Both the position numbers and the translations under genes were made by a program. Below, piece after piece: positions 1 to 8,427 of a stretch of 37,340 nucleotides of DNA (positions within the stretch are counted from its first letter, which is position 1; each line of letters starts with the position of its first letter). Source of the DNA: Mycobacterium sp. (GTDB lineage Bacteria; Actinomycetota; Actinomycetes; Mycobacteriales; Mycobacteriaceae); NCBI GenBank assembly GCA_022841565.1, contig JALHRH010000012.1, positions 1 through 37,340 of the forward strand, written 5' to 3'. The notes below the pieces were generated by a model. It ran no database searches and was not told the origin of the DNA. It was given only the letters and a program-made list of their open reading frames with translations.

Positions 1-770
1 GGCAGGGACGCTCGCACGCGATCCGGCTGGCGCAGGAGGGTGCCAACATCATCGGCTTCGATCTGTGCGCCCAGATCGAGTCTGTTCCTTACTCGATGGC
101 CTCGCCCGATGATCTCGAAGAAACGGTCAACCTGGTCGAAAAGGAGGGGGCAAGGATGGTGGCGGCCGAGGCTGACGTGCGTGACCCCGCCGCGGTGACC
201 GCCGTCTTGGAGCGTGGTCTTGCCGAGTTCGACTTTGTCGACATCGTCTTGGCCAACGCGGGGATCATGCCGACGTTCGGTGCGCTGGCCGATGACGACC
301 GGGCCTTCCACGATGCGGTCGACGTGATGTTGAGCGGTGTTTTCAACACGGTACGGGCGGCCTTGCCCTCGATGATCGCCCGCGATCAGGGTGGCGCCAT
401 CGTGTTGACGAGTTCGACGGCCGGCCTCAAGGGCATGGGCGACGGTTCGGCGGGCACTCTGGGGTACACAGCAGCCAAGCATGGCGTGGTGGGGTTGATG
501 CGCGCCTGGGCCAATGCCCTGGGCCCGCATTTCATCAGGGTCAACACGGTGCATCCCACCGGCGTGAACACGCCGATGGTCGCCAATGAGGCGTCGATGC
601 AATGGTTGTCGGAAAACCCGGCCATGGTGGAGAACATGCGCAACATCCTGCCGGTGCCCATGGTCGAGCCGGAGGACATCAGCAATGCGATCGTGTGGCT
701 GGTCTCCGACGACGCCCAATACGTGACCGGCGCGACGATTCCGGTCGACGCGGGCTTCCTGGCCCGATGA
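1..770 (+). CDS. Mycofactocin-coupled SDR family oxidoreductase (5' truncated)
   Basis: The reading frame is open from base 3 and begins inside the cofactor-binding region with QGRSHAIRLAQEGANII, so the initiator and first beta strand lie left of the window. The extended GQGRSHA-type glycine loop and a following LCAQIESVPY segment match the SDR subgroup that depends on mycofactocin and holds NAD tightly (family knowledge). Later landmarks are ANAGIMP, the catalytic Ser in LTSSTAG, the YTAAKHG Tyr/Lys pair and a C-terminal VTGATIPVDAGF. It probably oxidises an alcohol or hydroxy-lipid, passing electrons to mycofactocin. No mycofactocin biosynthesis gene is visible. It ends 90 bases before a TetR gene and could belong to an upstream operon. 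The substrate is unknown. Confidence 0.9.
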   Translation, partial: QGRSHAIRLAQEGANIIGFDLCAQIESVPYSMASPDDLEETVNLVEKEGARMVAAEADVRDPAAVTAVLERGLAEFDFVDIVLANAGIMPTFGALADDDRAFHDAVDVMLSGVFNTVRAALPSMIARDQGGAIVLTSSTAGLKGMGDGSAGTLGYTAAKHGVVGLMRAWANALGPHFIRVNTVHPTGVNTPMVANEASMQWLSENPAMVENMRNILPVPMVEPEDISNAIVWLVSDDAQYVTGATIPVDAGFLAR

Positions 771-800
771 CCCTACGGCGGCTGCCGCGGGCCACGAACT

Positions 801-816
801 AAGTAGGGACTCACAT
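801..816. promoter_or_regulatory. Candidate operator upstream of the first TetR gene
   Basis: AAGTAGGGACTCACAT lies 45 bases before the TetR start and resembles the recurrent window motif AAGYRARYACTCRCTW, keeping the AAG arm and most of the ACTCRCT core. If real, it would suggest that this regulator is autoregulated and may control the other sites. It is one of the weaker members of the set. Confidence 0.35.
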
Positions 817-860
817 ATGACGTGCCGAAAATTACCGCCTCCCCGGACTAGGATGGCGTC

Positions 861-1565
861 GTGACGCGCAACGAAACGAGCTCTCAACAAACGCTCAAAC
901 GGCGAAACAACGGCCGGGCGCCGGTTCGCCAGCGGCTGAAGCGCGAAGAGCGCCGCCACCTGATTCTGGCGGGCGCCCGGAAAGCCTTCTCCAAGTCTGG
1001 CGACCTCAACGGCACCACGATCAAGGCCATCGCCCAAGAGGCCAAGATCAGTGAAGGCGTGATCTACCAGCACTTTACGAGCAAGGAGGAGCTGTTCTTC
1101 GCGGCGATCGTCGAGCCACTGCGTGACGCCGTGGAAACGGTTGTCAACGAAGTGGGTGATTTCAACCCGCTACGCGCTCAGGACGAGGACATTGGAGACC
1201 TCACGCGTCGCTTTTGGGCGACCATGATCAAGACCATGGAGCAGGTGTTGCCGCTCATGGGGCTCGTCCTGTTCGGCGAGACCGCCCGTGCTCGATCGTT
1301 CTACCGGGGTCCGTTCACCGATGCAGTGAACGAACTCGCCGACACCTGGCAACGGATCTACGACCAACACGGAATGGCTTACAACGCCCGGGAGGTCGCG
1401 CTGTCGAGTATCGGCATCGCGATCGCCTTCTCGTTGGACAGCCGGTATCGACGCGGCGGCAGCGATCTAGCCGCGAGTCTTGACGCGCTGGCGGTCATCA
1501 CGCAGGGCGGTTTCTGGCCGCAGTTGCCGAGCGCCGACGCTCGGGTTCTACCGGTACTGACGTAG
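861..1565 (+). CDS. TetR/AcrR family transcriptional regulator
   Basis: A 234-residue protein with a basic N-terminal tail and a TetR-type helix-turn-helix at about residues 51-79 (TTIKAIAQEAKISEGVIYQHF, then SKEELF). The C-terminal part is the variable ligand-binding domain, so the effector cannot be read; acyl-CoA-type effectors are plausible given the surroundings. The GTG at 861 is the most upstream start that keeps the tail. The gene is followed after 7 bases by an SDR gene, so the two are probably cotranscribed. A copy of the recurrent operator motif lies just upstream, making this a candidate regulator of the local regulon. Confidence 0.93.
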   Translation: MTRNETSSQQTLKRRNNGRAPVRQRLKREERRHLILAGARKAFSKSGDLNGTTIKAIAQEAKISEGVIYQHFTSKEELFFAAIVEPLRDAVETVVNEVGDFNPLRAQDEDIGDLTRRFWATMIKTMEQVLPLMGLVLFGETARARSFYRGPFTDAVNELADTWQRIYDQHGMAYNAREVALSSIGIAIAFSLDSRYRRGGSDLAASLDALAVITQGGFWPQLPSADARVLPVLT

Positions 1566-1572
1566 CAACGGC

Positions 1573-2403
1573 ATGCGGGAATTGGCGGGTCGCACCGCCG
1601 TCGTGACCGGAGCGGCAAGCGGAATCGGGCTGAGTTTGGCCGACCGCTTCGCCGCCGAGGGGATGAACCTCGTTGTCGCCGATATCGATTCGGAGCGACT
1701 CGACGTCACCGTCGAGCGACTGCGGGGAGCGGGCGCCAACGCGATCGGGTTGCCAACCGACGTATCGTCGGCGCCGGCGCTCGACGCGCTCGCCGCGGCG
1801 GCTACGGCCGAGTTCGGTCTTCCACATGTCGTGTGCGCAAACGCCGGAGTCAACCGGTTCGCGGGTTTCCAGGATCTTTCCCTCGACGACTGGCGGTGGA
1901 TAGTCGGGGTGAACCTGATGGGTGTGGTACACACGGCACGCAGCTTCCTGCCGCTGCTGCGGCAGGGGAGAAACGGCTGCCTGGCGATCACCGGGTCGAT
2001 GGCTTCGCTGATGTGCGTCACCAATGCCGCCGCCTACAACGCCGCGAAACACGGGGTGCTGGCGATCGCGGAGAGCCTGCACGCCGAACTCGTTGCCGAA
2101 GGACGGCATGACATCGGGATCACCCTGCTATGTCCGGGTCCGGTCCGAACCGATATCGCGCGTTCGGCACGCCACCGGATGGGGCCAGTCGTCGAACAGA
2201 CCGCGGCAGACCAGCGCTTCGAGCGCTTGCTGACGGCATCGGGCATCGAACCCCGGGACGCTGCGGACCTGTTGGCCGATGGCATCAAAGAAGACCGGCG
2301 ATTCGTCTTCACTCATCCTGAGCTAGCCCGTCATGCCGTCGAGCGGCGCTCGGCGTCGATGCTCGCGGGGCTCAACGTTTCCGGCGCCACTTGCGCAAGC
2401 TGA
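1573..2403 (+). CDS. SDR family NAD(P)-dependent oxidoreductase
   Basis: A 276-residue classical short-chain dehydrogenase. Visible motifs are TGAASGIG at residues 12-19 (dinucleotide binding), CANAG near 88-92, catalytic Ser142, and Tyr155/Lys159 in YNAAK. The Asp-containing ADIDS after beta strand 2 suggests an NAD(H) preference. It lies 7 bases after the TetR gene, and its last 32 bases overlap the 3' end of the convergent NHL-repeat gene. A 3-oxoacyl or hydroxysteroid-type substrate is plausible, but the sequence does not identify it. Confidence 0.92.
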   Translation: MRELAGRTAVVTGAASGIGLSLADRFAAEGMNLVVADIDSERLDVTVERLRGAGANAIGLPTDVSSAPALDALAAAATAEFGLPHVVCANAGVNRFAGFQDLSLDDWRWIVGVNLMGVVHTARSFLPLLRQGRNGCLAITGSMASLMCVTNAAAYNAAKHGVLAIAESLHAELVAEGRHDIGITLLCPGPVRTDIARSARHRMGPVVEQTAADQRFERLLTASGIEPRDAADLLADGIKEDRRFVFTHPELARHAVERRSASMLAGLNVSGATCAS

Positions 2404-3340
2404 CGGGTTCGGGTTCGGGTGCCGGCTCGCCGTAGTAATGCACGATCGTGGGGTAGGGGGTCTCGGCCACATACACGTCGCCGTGCGAATCGACGGCCAC
2501 CCCGTGGATCGACACGAAGGCATCGGGGTCAAAACCCCACTTACCGGTCCCGATGCGAGAAATCTCTTGCCCGCTCTCGTCAAGGATCCGGACCCGGCAG
2601 CCCAGGTTAGGTACGTCGCGTTGGTAACGCACGCGAGGGCCTTCACCGACGAACACGGCCGTCCCGCCGCCGGCCATCGGCACCGATCGCAGACATTGCG
2701 GGTAGTAGGCGTGCCACTGCTCGAGGAACCTGCCATCCAAGGTGAACAGCTGCAAGCGAAAGTTTTCCCGATCGCAGATCAGAACGCGGTCGTCGCCCAC
2801 GAAGCAAATCCCGTGCGGCAGACTGAACTCGCCGGGATCACTGCCGGGCGCGCCCCATGAGTTCAGCCAGTGCCCGTCGGCGGTGAATCGATGCACGGCG
2901 GCGTTGCGGTAGCCGTCGGTGACGAAGACGTCCTCGGTGAGCGGGTGCACGAGGGCATCGGTCGGGCGGTTGAAAGGTACCCCGCTGAACGGCTTGCTGG
3001 ATTTTCCGTCGCCGATCGTCAGCAGGTTCTGGCCGTCGGTGCGGAGTTTGCGCACGGTGTGTTTGAGGTCCACCGTCCACACGTTGTCTTCGGCGTCAAT
3101 CGACACGCCGTGCGGCATCACGAATTGCCCAGTGCCCCAACGGTCAACCACGGTGCCGTCTGGATTGAGGACCACCACCGGTATGGGGCCCCGGTTGAAC
3201 ACGAAGACGCGGTCGGTGCTGTCGACCGCGACTGAGGTCGCCGCGCCGCCGTAGGACACGCCGGCGGGCAGCGTCGGCCAATCCGGGTCGGGCTCGTAGC
3301 GACCGATCGTTACGGGTGTCTGGCGGATTGCTGGCGGCAT
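2372..3340 (-). CDS. NHL-repeat beta-propeller protein (peptidyl-amidating-lyase-like)
   Basis: A 322-residue protein built from repeated propeller blades: VAVDSTDRVFVFNRG, HGVSIDAEDNVWTVD, HGICFVGDDRVLICD and HGVAVDSHGDVYVAE follow the NHL/peptidyl-alpha-hydroxyglycine lyase pattern. No signal peptide is evident, and the C-terminus is basic and proline-rich. The start at 3340 is preceded by a good GAGGAGA ribosome-binding site. It is divergent from the HSD10-like operon across a region with two copies of the recurrent operator. Actinobacterial homologues often sit in catabolic clusters, but their reaction is not established, so lactonase, lyase and binding roles all remain possible. Confidence 0.88.
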   Translation of the reverse strand: MPPAIRQTPVTIGRYEPDPDWPTLPAGVSYGGAATSVAVDSTDRVFVFNRGPIPVVVLNPDGTVVDRWGTGQFVMPHGVSIDAEDNVWTVDLKHTVRKLRTDGQNLLTIGDGKSSKPFSGVPFNRPTDALVHPLTEDVFVTDGYRNAAVHRFTADGHWLNSWGAPGSDPGEFSLPHGICFVGDDRVLICDRENFRLQLFTLDGRFLEQWHAYYPQCLRSVPMAGGGTAVFVGEGPRVRYQRDVPNLGCRVRILDESGQEISRIGTGKWGFDPDAFVSIHGVAVDSHGDVYVAETPYPTIVHYYGEPAPEPEPVSLRKWRRKR

Positions 3341-3397
3341 GTCTCTCCTCGCGGTCGTGCGGCTCGACGGGCGGGGGTCTCACATGGCAATCTATCA

Positions 3398-3413
3398 AAG
3401 TGAGTACTTGCTT
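3398..3413. promoter_or_regulatory. Palindromic operator upstream of the NHL gene
   Basis: AAGTGAGTACTTGCTT is a near-perfect inverted repeat (AAG..AGTACT..CTT) in the NHL/SDR divergent promoter region. It is the most symmetrical copy of the recurrent window motif and fits a TetR dimer site. Confidence 0.6.
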
Positions 3414-3511
3414 ATCAATGGGTACCACCGAGCGCCGTGCCAGCCCGCCGTGAACGGCTGAGGCGATCCTTCGCTGCGGGCGAGTATGGTCATAGGGCGG
3501 CCGTATCTATA

Positions 3512-3527
3512 GAGTGAGTGCTCGTAT
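3512..3527. promoter_or_regulatory. Operator-like motif upstream of the HSD10-like operon
   Basis: GAGTGAGTGCTCGTAT keeps the AGTGAGTRCTYG part of the recurrent motif and sits 22 bases before the ATG of the first gene of the large catabolic operon. With the copy at 3398 it forms a pair in the divergent promoter region. Confidence 0.5.
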
Positions 3528-3549
3528 ATTTAGCTGCGGAAGGAGAAAC

Positions 3550-4314
3550 ATGGAATTGAGCGGAGTGGGTGCACTGGTCACCGGCGGGGCCTCGGGATTG
3601 GGGGAAGCGACGGTGCGCGCGCTGGCCTCCAAGAACGCCATCGTCACCGTGGTCGATCGGGATGTCGAGCGTGGTAAGCAGTTGGCCGCCGAAATCGACG
3701 GCGTCCGGTTCGCGGAGTGCGACGTCACCGATGACGATCAGGTCGCGCAGGCCGTGCGCGTGGCGTCCGACGGGGTGCAGCTGCGCATCGCAGCCAACTG
3801 CGCTGGGGTCGGAGCAGCCATCCGGACCATCGACCGCGGCGGTAATCCGCACAACCGCAAGGTCTTTGACCGCGTGGTAAGGGTCAACCTGATCGGCACC
3901 TTCCTGGTGCTCAGCCGCGCCGCCGCCGTCATGGCGACCACCACCCCCGATGCCGACGGGTTGCGCGGCGTGGTGATCAACACCGCATCGGTCGCCGCGT
4001 TCGACGGACAGGTGGGCCAACTCTCTTACGCCGCCTCCAAGGCCGGGGTGGTCGGGATGACACTGCCGGCCGCCCGCGATCTCGCTGGCGTCGGGATCCG
4101 GGTATGCACCATCGCTCCGGGCCTGTTCGACACCCCGATGATGGCCAGCACCACCGAGCGGGTCCGGCAGGGACTGGCCGCCAGCGTCGTGGCACCACAT
4201 CGCCTGGGGCGCCCGCAGGAATACGCCACGCTGGCGCTGGCGATCGCCGAGAACAGTTACCTCAACGGCGAAGTGATCCGCCTTGACGGGGCCATCCGAT
4301 TGCAGCCGAAGTAA
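3550..4314 (+). CDS. HSD10-like SDR, probable 3-hydroxyacyl-CoA dehydrogenase
   Basis: A 254-residue SDR with TGGASGLG at residues 11-18, DRD after beta strand 2 (NAD preference), NCAG near 83-86, and catalytic Ser147, Tyr160 and Lys164 (YAASK). The TIAPGLFDTPMM and APHRLGRPQEYA segments are characteristic of type-2 3-hydroxyacyl-CoA dehydrogenase/17beta-HSD10. The ATG at 3550 is chosen because AGGAG lies 5 bases upstream; an in-frame upstream GTG at 3514 would overlap the operator-like motif. As first gene of the operon with FadD, three FadEs and a CoA transferase, it likely performs the 3-hydroxyacyl-CoA oxidation step of beta-oxidation. Confidence 0.92.
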   Translation: MELSGVGALVTGGASGLGEATVRALASKNAIVTVVDRDVERGKQLAAEIDGVRFAECDVTDDDQVAQAVRVASDGVQLRIAANCAGVGAAIRTIDRGGNPHNRKVFDRVVRVNLIGTFLVLSRAAAVMATTTPDADGLRGVVINTASVAAFDGQVGQLSYAASKAGVVGMTLPAARDLAGVGIRVCTIAPGLFDTPMMASTTERVRQGLAASVVAPHRLGRPQEYATLALAIAENSYLNGEVIRLDGAIRLQPK

Positions 4315-4326
4315 CGAGGGCCGGGC

Positions 4327-5997
4327 ATGTCCGATTTCGCGTTCACGCAGATATTCGGTGCGGTGGCCGACGCGGTCGCGGGCCGGGCGGCCGTCGTGTG
4401 GCGCTCGCGCAGCATGTCATTCGCCGAATTGTCCGCTCGGGCCGACGGGTTGGCGTCGTTTCTGCGCGGCCGCGGAATCGGAGCGAGTGGACCGGTGCCA
4501 GTGGGGCCGCGGTGGGCGTCGGGCCAGGATCACGTAGCCGTCCTGGCCCGCAATCGGCCGGAATGGATCGAGGTCATGCTGGGGTGCTTTCGCGCCAGAG
4601 CGGTGCCGTTCAACGTCAACTACCGCTACACGGCCCCCGAGCTGGCGCAGGTCCTCGCCATGGGACGCCCGCGGGCGGTGGTCTTCGAGGCGAGCTACGC
4701 GCCGCTGATCGAGAAGGTCGCCGGCGAACTGGACACCGCCGTCACCCTGGTGCAGCTCGCCGACGAAAGCGGGATCATCCCACGCGACGGCATTCACGAC
4801 TATGAGCCCGCGGTCGCGACACCCCACTGCCACTTGCCGGAGGCAACGGCCGACGACCGCTACCTATTGTTGACCGGGGGCACGACGGGCAAACCCAAGG
4901 GCGTGCTGTGGCGTCAGGCCGACCTTTATGCCGCTGCGTTGCAGGGCTTTCGCCGGCAGGGAATCGCCGAGTACACGTCGCTCGACGAGATCGTCGAGCG
5001 CGCCCGCACGGCCTCGCACACGATCCTCCCGGCGCCACCGATGATGCATGGGAGCGCGCAATGGGCGGCGTTGGCCGCCTTGCTGGCCGGGCACACTGTC
5101 GTGCTCTGCGATACCAACACCCGGTTCGACGCCGGTGAAACCATCGACTTGGTGGAGCGCTGGAATGTGTGCCAGCTCGTCATCGGGGGTGACGCGTTCG
5201 CCCGCCCGCTCATTGACGCGTTGCGCAACCGTCGCCGTTCGATGCCGGGATTGAAGATCATCACCACCGGTGCGGTGGCCCTGACGACATCGGCGGAACA
5301 CGAGTTACGCGCCCTGCTGCCGGACGTGACGATCGTCGACGCCGCCGGGGCGTCCGAGACCGGTCCGCAGATGCAGCGGCGTTGCGCAAGCAGCGGCCAG
5401 CGCCCCGCGACGTTCACGCCGGGAGCGGGCACCTGTGTGTTGAGCGGCGACCGATCCCGGCCGCTGCCGGTTGACTCCGAAGAGGTTGGCTGGTTGGCCC
5501 GCAGCGGCCGCGTGCCGCTCGGCTACCTCGATGAGCCCGACTTGACTGCACGAGCGTTCCCAGTGCGCGACGGTGTGCGCTATGCCATCCCCGGGGACCG
5601 GGCCCGCTATGTCGCCGGTGGCGGCGTCGAGCTGCTGGGCCGAGATGCTGCGGTCATCAATACCGGGGGCGAGAAGGTCTTCGCCGAGGAGGTGGAGGAG
5701 GCGCTCTGCGGGCACCCCGGCGTGTACGACGCCGTTGTGGTGGGCTGTCCGCACGAGCGGTGGGGCAACGAGGTGGTAGCGGTGGTGGCTGTACGGCCCA
5801 CGGCCGAAGTGTCCGACGACGAGCTGACCGCTTTTGTCGGAAATCGCCTGGCTCGTTACAAGATTCCGAAACGAGTGGTGCGCGTCGACGTGGTCGTGCG
5901 CTCGGCCGCGGGCAAGCCGGACTACCGCTGGGCGCGGCACAAGGCCCAGGGCGGCGCCGGGCAGGACCACACACGACAAGCGCAGGAGTACGCATGA
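4327..5997 (+). CDS. Fatty-acid/steroid-acid-CoA ligase (FadD, ANL superfamily)
   Basis: A 556-residue acyl-CoA synthetase. The AMP-binding P-loop TGGTTGKPKG is at residues 183-192 and is followed by VLWRQADLY, reminiscent of the FadD17/FadD19-type mycobacterial ligases that activate branched or steroid side-chain acids. Other landmarks are the ASETG adenine motif, the GDRARY segment and the C-terminal NTGGEKVFAEEVEEAL hinge, with a late lysine in GKPDYRW as probable catalytic Lys. It starts 12 bases after the SDR gene and ends in an ATGA overlap with the next acyl-CoA dehydrogenase. It would activate the pathway's free acid to its CoA thioester with ATP. The substrate class is inferred. Confidence 0.92.
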   Translation: MSDFAFTQIFGAVADAVAGRAAVVWRSRSMSFAELSARADGLASFLRGRGIGASGPVPVGPRWASGQDHVAVLARNRPEWIEVMLGCFRARAVPFNVNYRYTAPELAQVLAMGRPRAVVFEASYAPLIEKVAGELDTAVTLVQLADESGIIPRDGIHDYEPAVATPHCHLPEATADDRYLLLTGGTTGKPKGVLWRQADLYAAALQGFRRQGIAEYTSLDEIVERARTASHTILPAPPMMHGSAQWAALAALLAGHTVVLCDTNTRFDAGETIDLVERWNVCQLVIGGDAFARPLIDALRNRRRSMPGLKIITTGAVALTTSAEHELRALLPDVTIVDAAGASETGPQMQRRCASSGQRPATFTPGAGTCVLSGDRSRPLPVDSEEVGWLARSGRVPLGYLDEPDLTARAFPVRDGVRYAIPGDRARYVAGGGVELLGRDAAVINTGGEKVFAEEVEEALCGHPGVYDAVVVGCPHERWGNEVVAVVAVRPTAEVSDDELTAFVGNRLARYKIPKRVVRVDVVVRSAAGKPDYRWARHKAQGGAGQDHTRQAQEYA

Positions 5998-7109
5998 AAT
6001 TCGGGTTCACCTGCGAACAGGACGAACTGCGGGCCACGGTGCGCAGTTTCTTAGCCGCCAAGTCGCCGGAATCGGAGGTCCGTCGGCTAATGGCCACCGA
6101 GCAGGGCTACGACCCGGCCGTGTGGAAACAAATGGCGGGCCAGCTTGGTCTGCACGGCCTGGCCATTCCGGAAATCTACGGCGGCTCAGGTTTCTCGGCC
6201 GTCGAGCTCGGGATTGTGTTCGAGGAGATGGGTCGGGCCGCGTTCGGCGGACCGTTCTTCGCCAGCATTGCCTATGCCGCGGCCGTCTTGCTGTGCTGCG
6301 ATGACGAGAGCGCTAAGCAGCGCTATCTGCCCAAAATCGCTGCCGGGGAACTGATTGCGACGGTCGCAGTGGTCGAACCCGGGGATTCGTGGGACTTGGA
6401 CGCGGTCGAGATGACTGCCCACCCGGATGGGGCCGACTACCGCCTGGACGGCACCAAGCTCTTCGTGCTCGATGGGCATAACGCCGACGTGGTGTTCGTT
6501 GCGGCGCGCGTGGACGGGGCGTTGTCGGTGCTGGCGGTCTCCGGCGATGCCGAAGGTCTGATGCGGGTGCCGCTTGCCACCATGGATCAGACCCGCAAGC
6601 AAGCGCGCCTGGAATTCGATGACGTTGCGGCGCATCTCGTGGGTCGCATCGGTGACGGCCAGGGGGTGCTCGAGCAGGCCGCGCGTTTCGCGGTCGTCGC
6701 GCTGGCTGCTGAGCAGGCGGGAGGCGCGCAGCGAGTATTGGACGCGACGGTCGAGTACGCGAAGGTGCGGGTCCAGTTCGGCCGCCCGATCGGTAGCTTC
6801 CAGGCGATCAAGCACAAGTGCGCCGACATGCTGCTGGCGGTCGAGACCGCCAAGTCCGCGGCCTACTATGCCAGTTGGGCGGCCGCGGAAGCACCGGAGG
6901 AGCTGCCAGTGGTCGCGCCGATGGCCAAGGCTTACTGCTCCGAGGCGTTCACCCGATGCGCCGCCGACACGATCCAGGTGCACGGCGGGATCGGCTTCAC
7001 CTGGGAGCACTTCGCGCACATCTATTTCAAACGGGCGAAGTCGTCCGAGCTGCTGTTTGGTGATCCTGCGCAGCACCGCAAGCGGCTCGCGGAAGCGCTC
7101 GGCATCTGA
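5994..7109 (+). CDS. Acyl-CoA dehydrogenase (FadE), first in operon
   Basis: A 371-residue acyl-CoA dehydrogenase starting at the ATG that overlaps the FadD stop (ATGA), with AGGAG upstream; the much longer open frame to the left is not used. It shows the N-terminal helical domain, the VQFGRPIGSFQAIKHKCADM helix, and a C-terminal VHGGIGFTWEHFAHIYFKRAK segment. That last pattern is typical of one subunit type of the mycobacterial heteromeric (alpha2beta2) FadE enzymes acting on bulky or branched acyl-CoAs (family knowledge). It probably forms FAD-dependent heterotetramers with a neighbouring FadE. The 46 bases to the next gene hold an operator-like motif. Confidence 0.93.
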   Translation: MKFGFTCEQDELRATVRSFLAAKSPESEVRRLMATEQGYDPAVWKQMAGQLGLHGLAIPEIYGGSGFSAVELGIVFEEMGRAAFGGPFFASIAYAAAVLLCCDDESAKQRYLPKIAAGELIATVAVVEPGDSWDLDAVEMTAHPDGADYRLDGTKLFVLDGHNADVVFVAARVDGALSVLAVSGDAEGLMRVPLATMDQTRKQARLEFDDVAAHLVGRIGDGQGVLEQAARFAVVALAAEQAGGAQRVLDATVEYAKVRVQFGRPIGSFQAIKHKCADMLLAVETAKSAAYYASWAAAEAPEELPVVAPMAKAYCSEAFTRCAADTIQVHGGIGFTWEHFAHIYFKRAKSSELLFGDPAQHRKRLAEALGI

Positions 7110-7113
7110 AAAT

Positions 7114-7129
7114 ATGCGAATACTCACTT
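7114..7129. promoter_or_regulatory. Internal operator-like motif between fadE genes
   Basis: ATGCGAATACTCACTT matches the recurrent motif, with an intact ACTCACT core and CTT arm. It lies in the short gap between two acyl-CoA dehydrogenase genes, 26 bases before the second, so the operon may have an internal regulated promoter there. Confidence 0.5.
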
Positions 7130-7155
7130 ATTAAAGGGTTGCGCGGACAGCGCGG

Positions 7156-8427
7156 ATGCCCTCTAATCAAGGGGTGGCCATTGATTTCACTTTGTCGCCG
7201 GAGATCGAGCACGTCCGCGATCGCGTCCGGGACTTCATTCAACACTGTGTACGCCCGATCGAGGAGAAAGGCGACAGCGCCGGCTGGCAACGCGATGAGT
7301 GGGTCGCGGCGCTGGCCGAGCTGCGCGCAGAAGCTCAACAACGCGGTCTGTGGTTGCCGCATATGCCGGTCGAATGGGGCGGTATGGGGCTGGGTCATGT
7401 GGCGATGGCGACGGTGTCGGCCGAAGCCGGTCGCAGCCGGCTGGGACCGCTAGCGCTGAATGCACAGGCGCCGGACGAGGGCAACATGCACACGCTGCTG
7501 CATTGGGGCACCGACGAGCAGAAAGAGAAGTACCTGCGACCACTGTGCGAGGGCTACCGATTGGTCGACGGACGTAAGCGGTCCTACCGGTCGTGCTTCG
7601 CGCTGACCGAACCCGACGTGGCGGGCTCGGACCCAACGTTGATCGAGACCGCTGCCGAGCCCGACGGCGACGACTGGGTCATCAACGGGCGCAAGTGGTT
7701 CATCACCGGCGCACGCGGCGCCAAAGTCGCTATCCTGATCGCCCGCACGAGCAAGGACCCCGACATCCCGCAGGCGGGCACGACCGCGTTCCTGGTCGAC
7801 CTGCCCGCCGACGGTTGGGAGATTGTCCGCGACATCGGGACCATGGCGGGTTCGCACAACCACTGCGAGATCCTCATCACAGACTTGCGCGTCCCCGGGT
7901 CCAACGTGCTGGGTGAACTCGGCCAGGGCCACCTGCTGGGCCAGTACCGGTTGGGACCGGCCCGGCTGGCCCACTGCATGCGCTGGATCGGCCAAGCCGA
8001 GACCGCACTGGACTTGATGGTCGACCGGGCTCTCAAGCGATACAGCCACGGCTCGCTGCTCGCCGACAAGCAGGGCATCCAGTGGCTGATCGCGGAGTCA
8101 GCGATCGAGCTGTATCAGGCCAAGCTCATGGTGTTGCACGCCGCGCATCTGATCGACGCGAAAGCAGACTTCCGCGGCGAGGTCTCGATGACCAAGCATT
8201 TCGTGGCCAACAGCTTGTGGCGGATCATCGATCGGGCCGTTCAGGTCCACGGCGCGATGGGCTATTCCACCGACACGCCGCTCGCGAACCTGCTCAAGCA
8301 GGCGCGCTGGGCTCGAGTCGCCGACGGGGCCGACGAGATCCACCTGATGCGCGCCGCCGAGCGCACGATCGACACCTACCGACGAACCGGGTCCACGGCC
8401 GCGGCCACCGGAAACCTACCCCTGTGA
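7156..8427 (+). CDS. Acyl-CoA dehydrogenase, ACAD10/11-like
   Basis: A 423-residue acyl-CoA dehydrogenase. The ALTEPDVAGSDPT loop binds flavin/substrate; VINGRKWFITGA, VQVHGAMGYSTDTPLA and the late ARVADGADEIH resemble the ACAD domain of ACAD10/ACAD11 and related bacterial enzymes, which act on long-chain or 4-hydroxy acyl-CoAs. The ATG at 7156 has a weak ribosome-binding site; an in-frame GTG at 7174 is an alternative start. The stop overlaps the next gene's GTG (GTGA). An ACAD10-type kinase homologue is encoded at 22339, so a functional link across the window is possible. Confidence 0.92.
   Translation: MPSNQGVAIDFTLSPEIEHVRDRVRDFIQHCVRPIEEKGDSAGWQRDEWVAALAELRAEAQQRGLWLPHMPVEWGGMGLGHVAMATVSAEAGRSRLGPLALNAQAPDEGNMHTLLHWGTDEQKEKYLRPLCEGYRLVDGRKRSYRSCFALTEPDVAGSDPTLIETAAEPDGDDWVINGRKWFITGARGAKVAILIARTSKDPDIPQAGTTAFLVDLPADGWEIVRDIGTMAGSHNHCEILITDLRVPGSNVLGELGQGHLLGQYRLGPARLAHCMRWIGQAETALDLMVDRALKRYSHGSLLADKQGIQWLIAESAIELYQAKLMVLHAAHLIDAKADFRGEVSMTKHFVANSLWRIIDRAVQVHGAMGYSTDTPLANLLKQARWARVADGADEIHLMRAAERTIDTYRRTGSTAAATGNLPL

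Noticed and set aside
5760-5993. Long N-terminal extension of the first fadE
   Set aside because: It overlaps the conserved FadD C-terminus in another frame; the ATG at 5994 starts exactly at the family N-terminus with a ribosome-binding site.
6186-7127. Long minus-strand open frame opposite a fadE gene
   Set aside because: It mirrors the high-GC codon bias of the well-supported plus-strand acyl-CoA dehydrogenase and has no recognisable domain.
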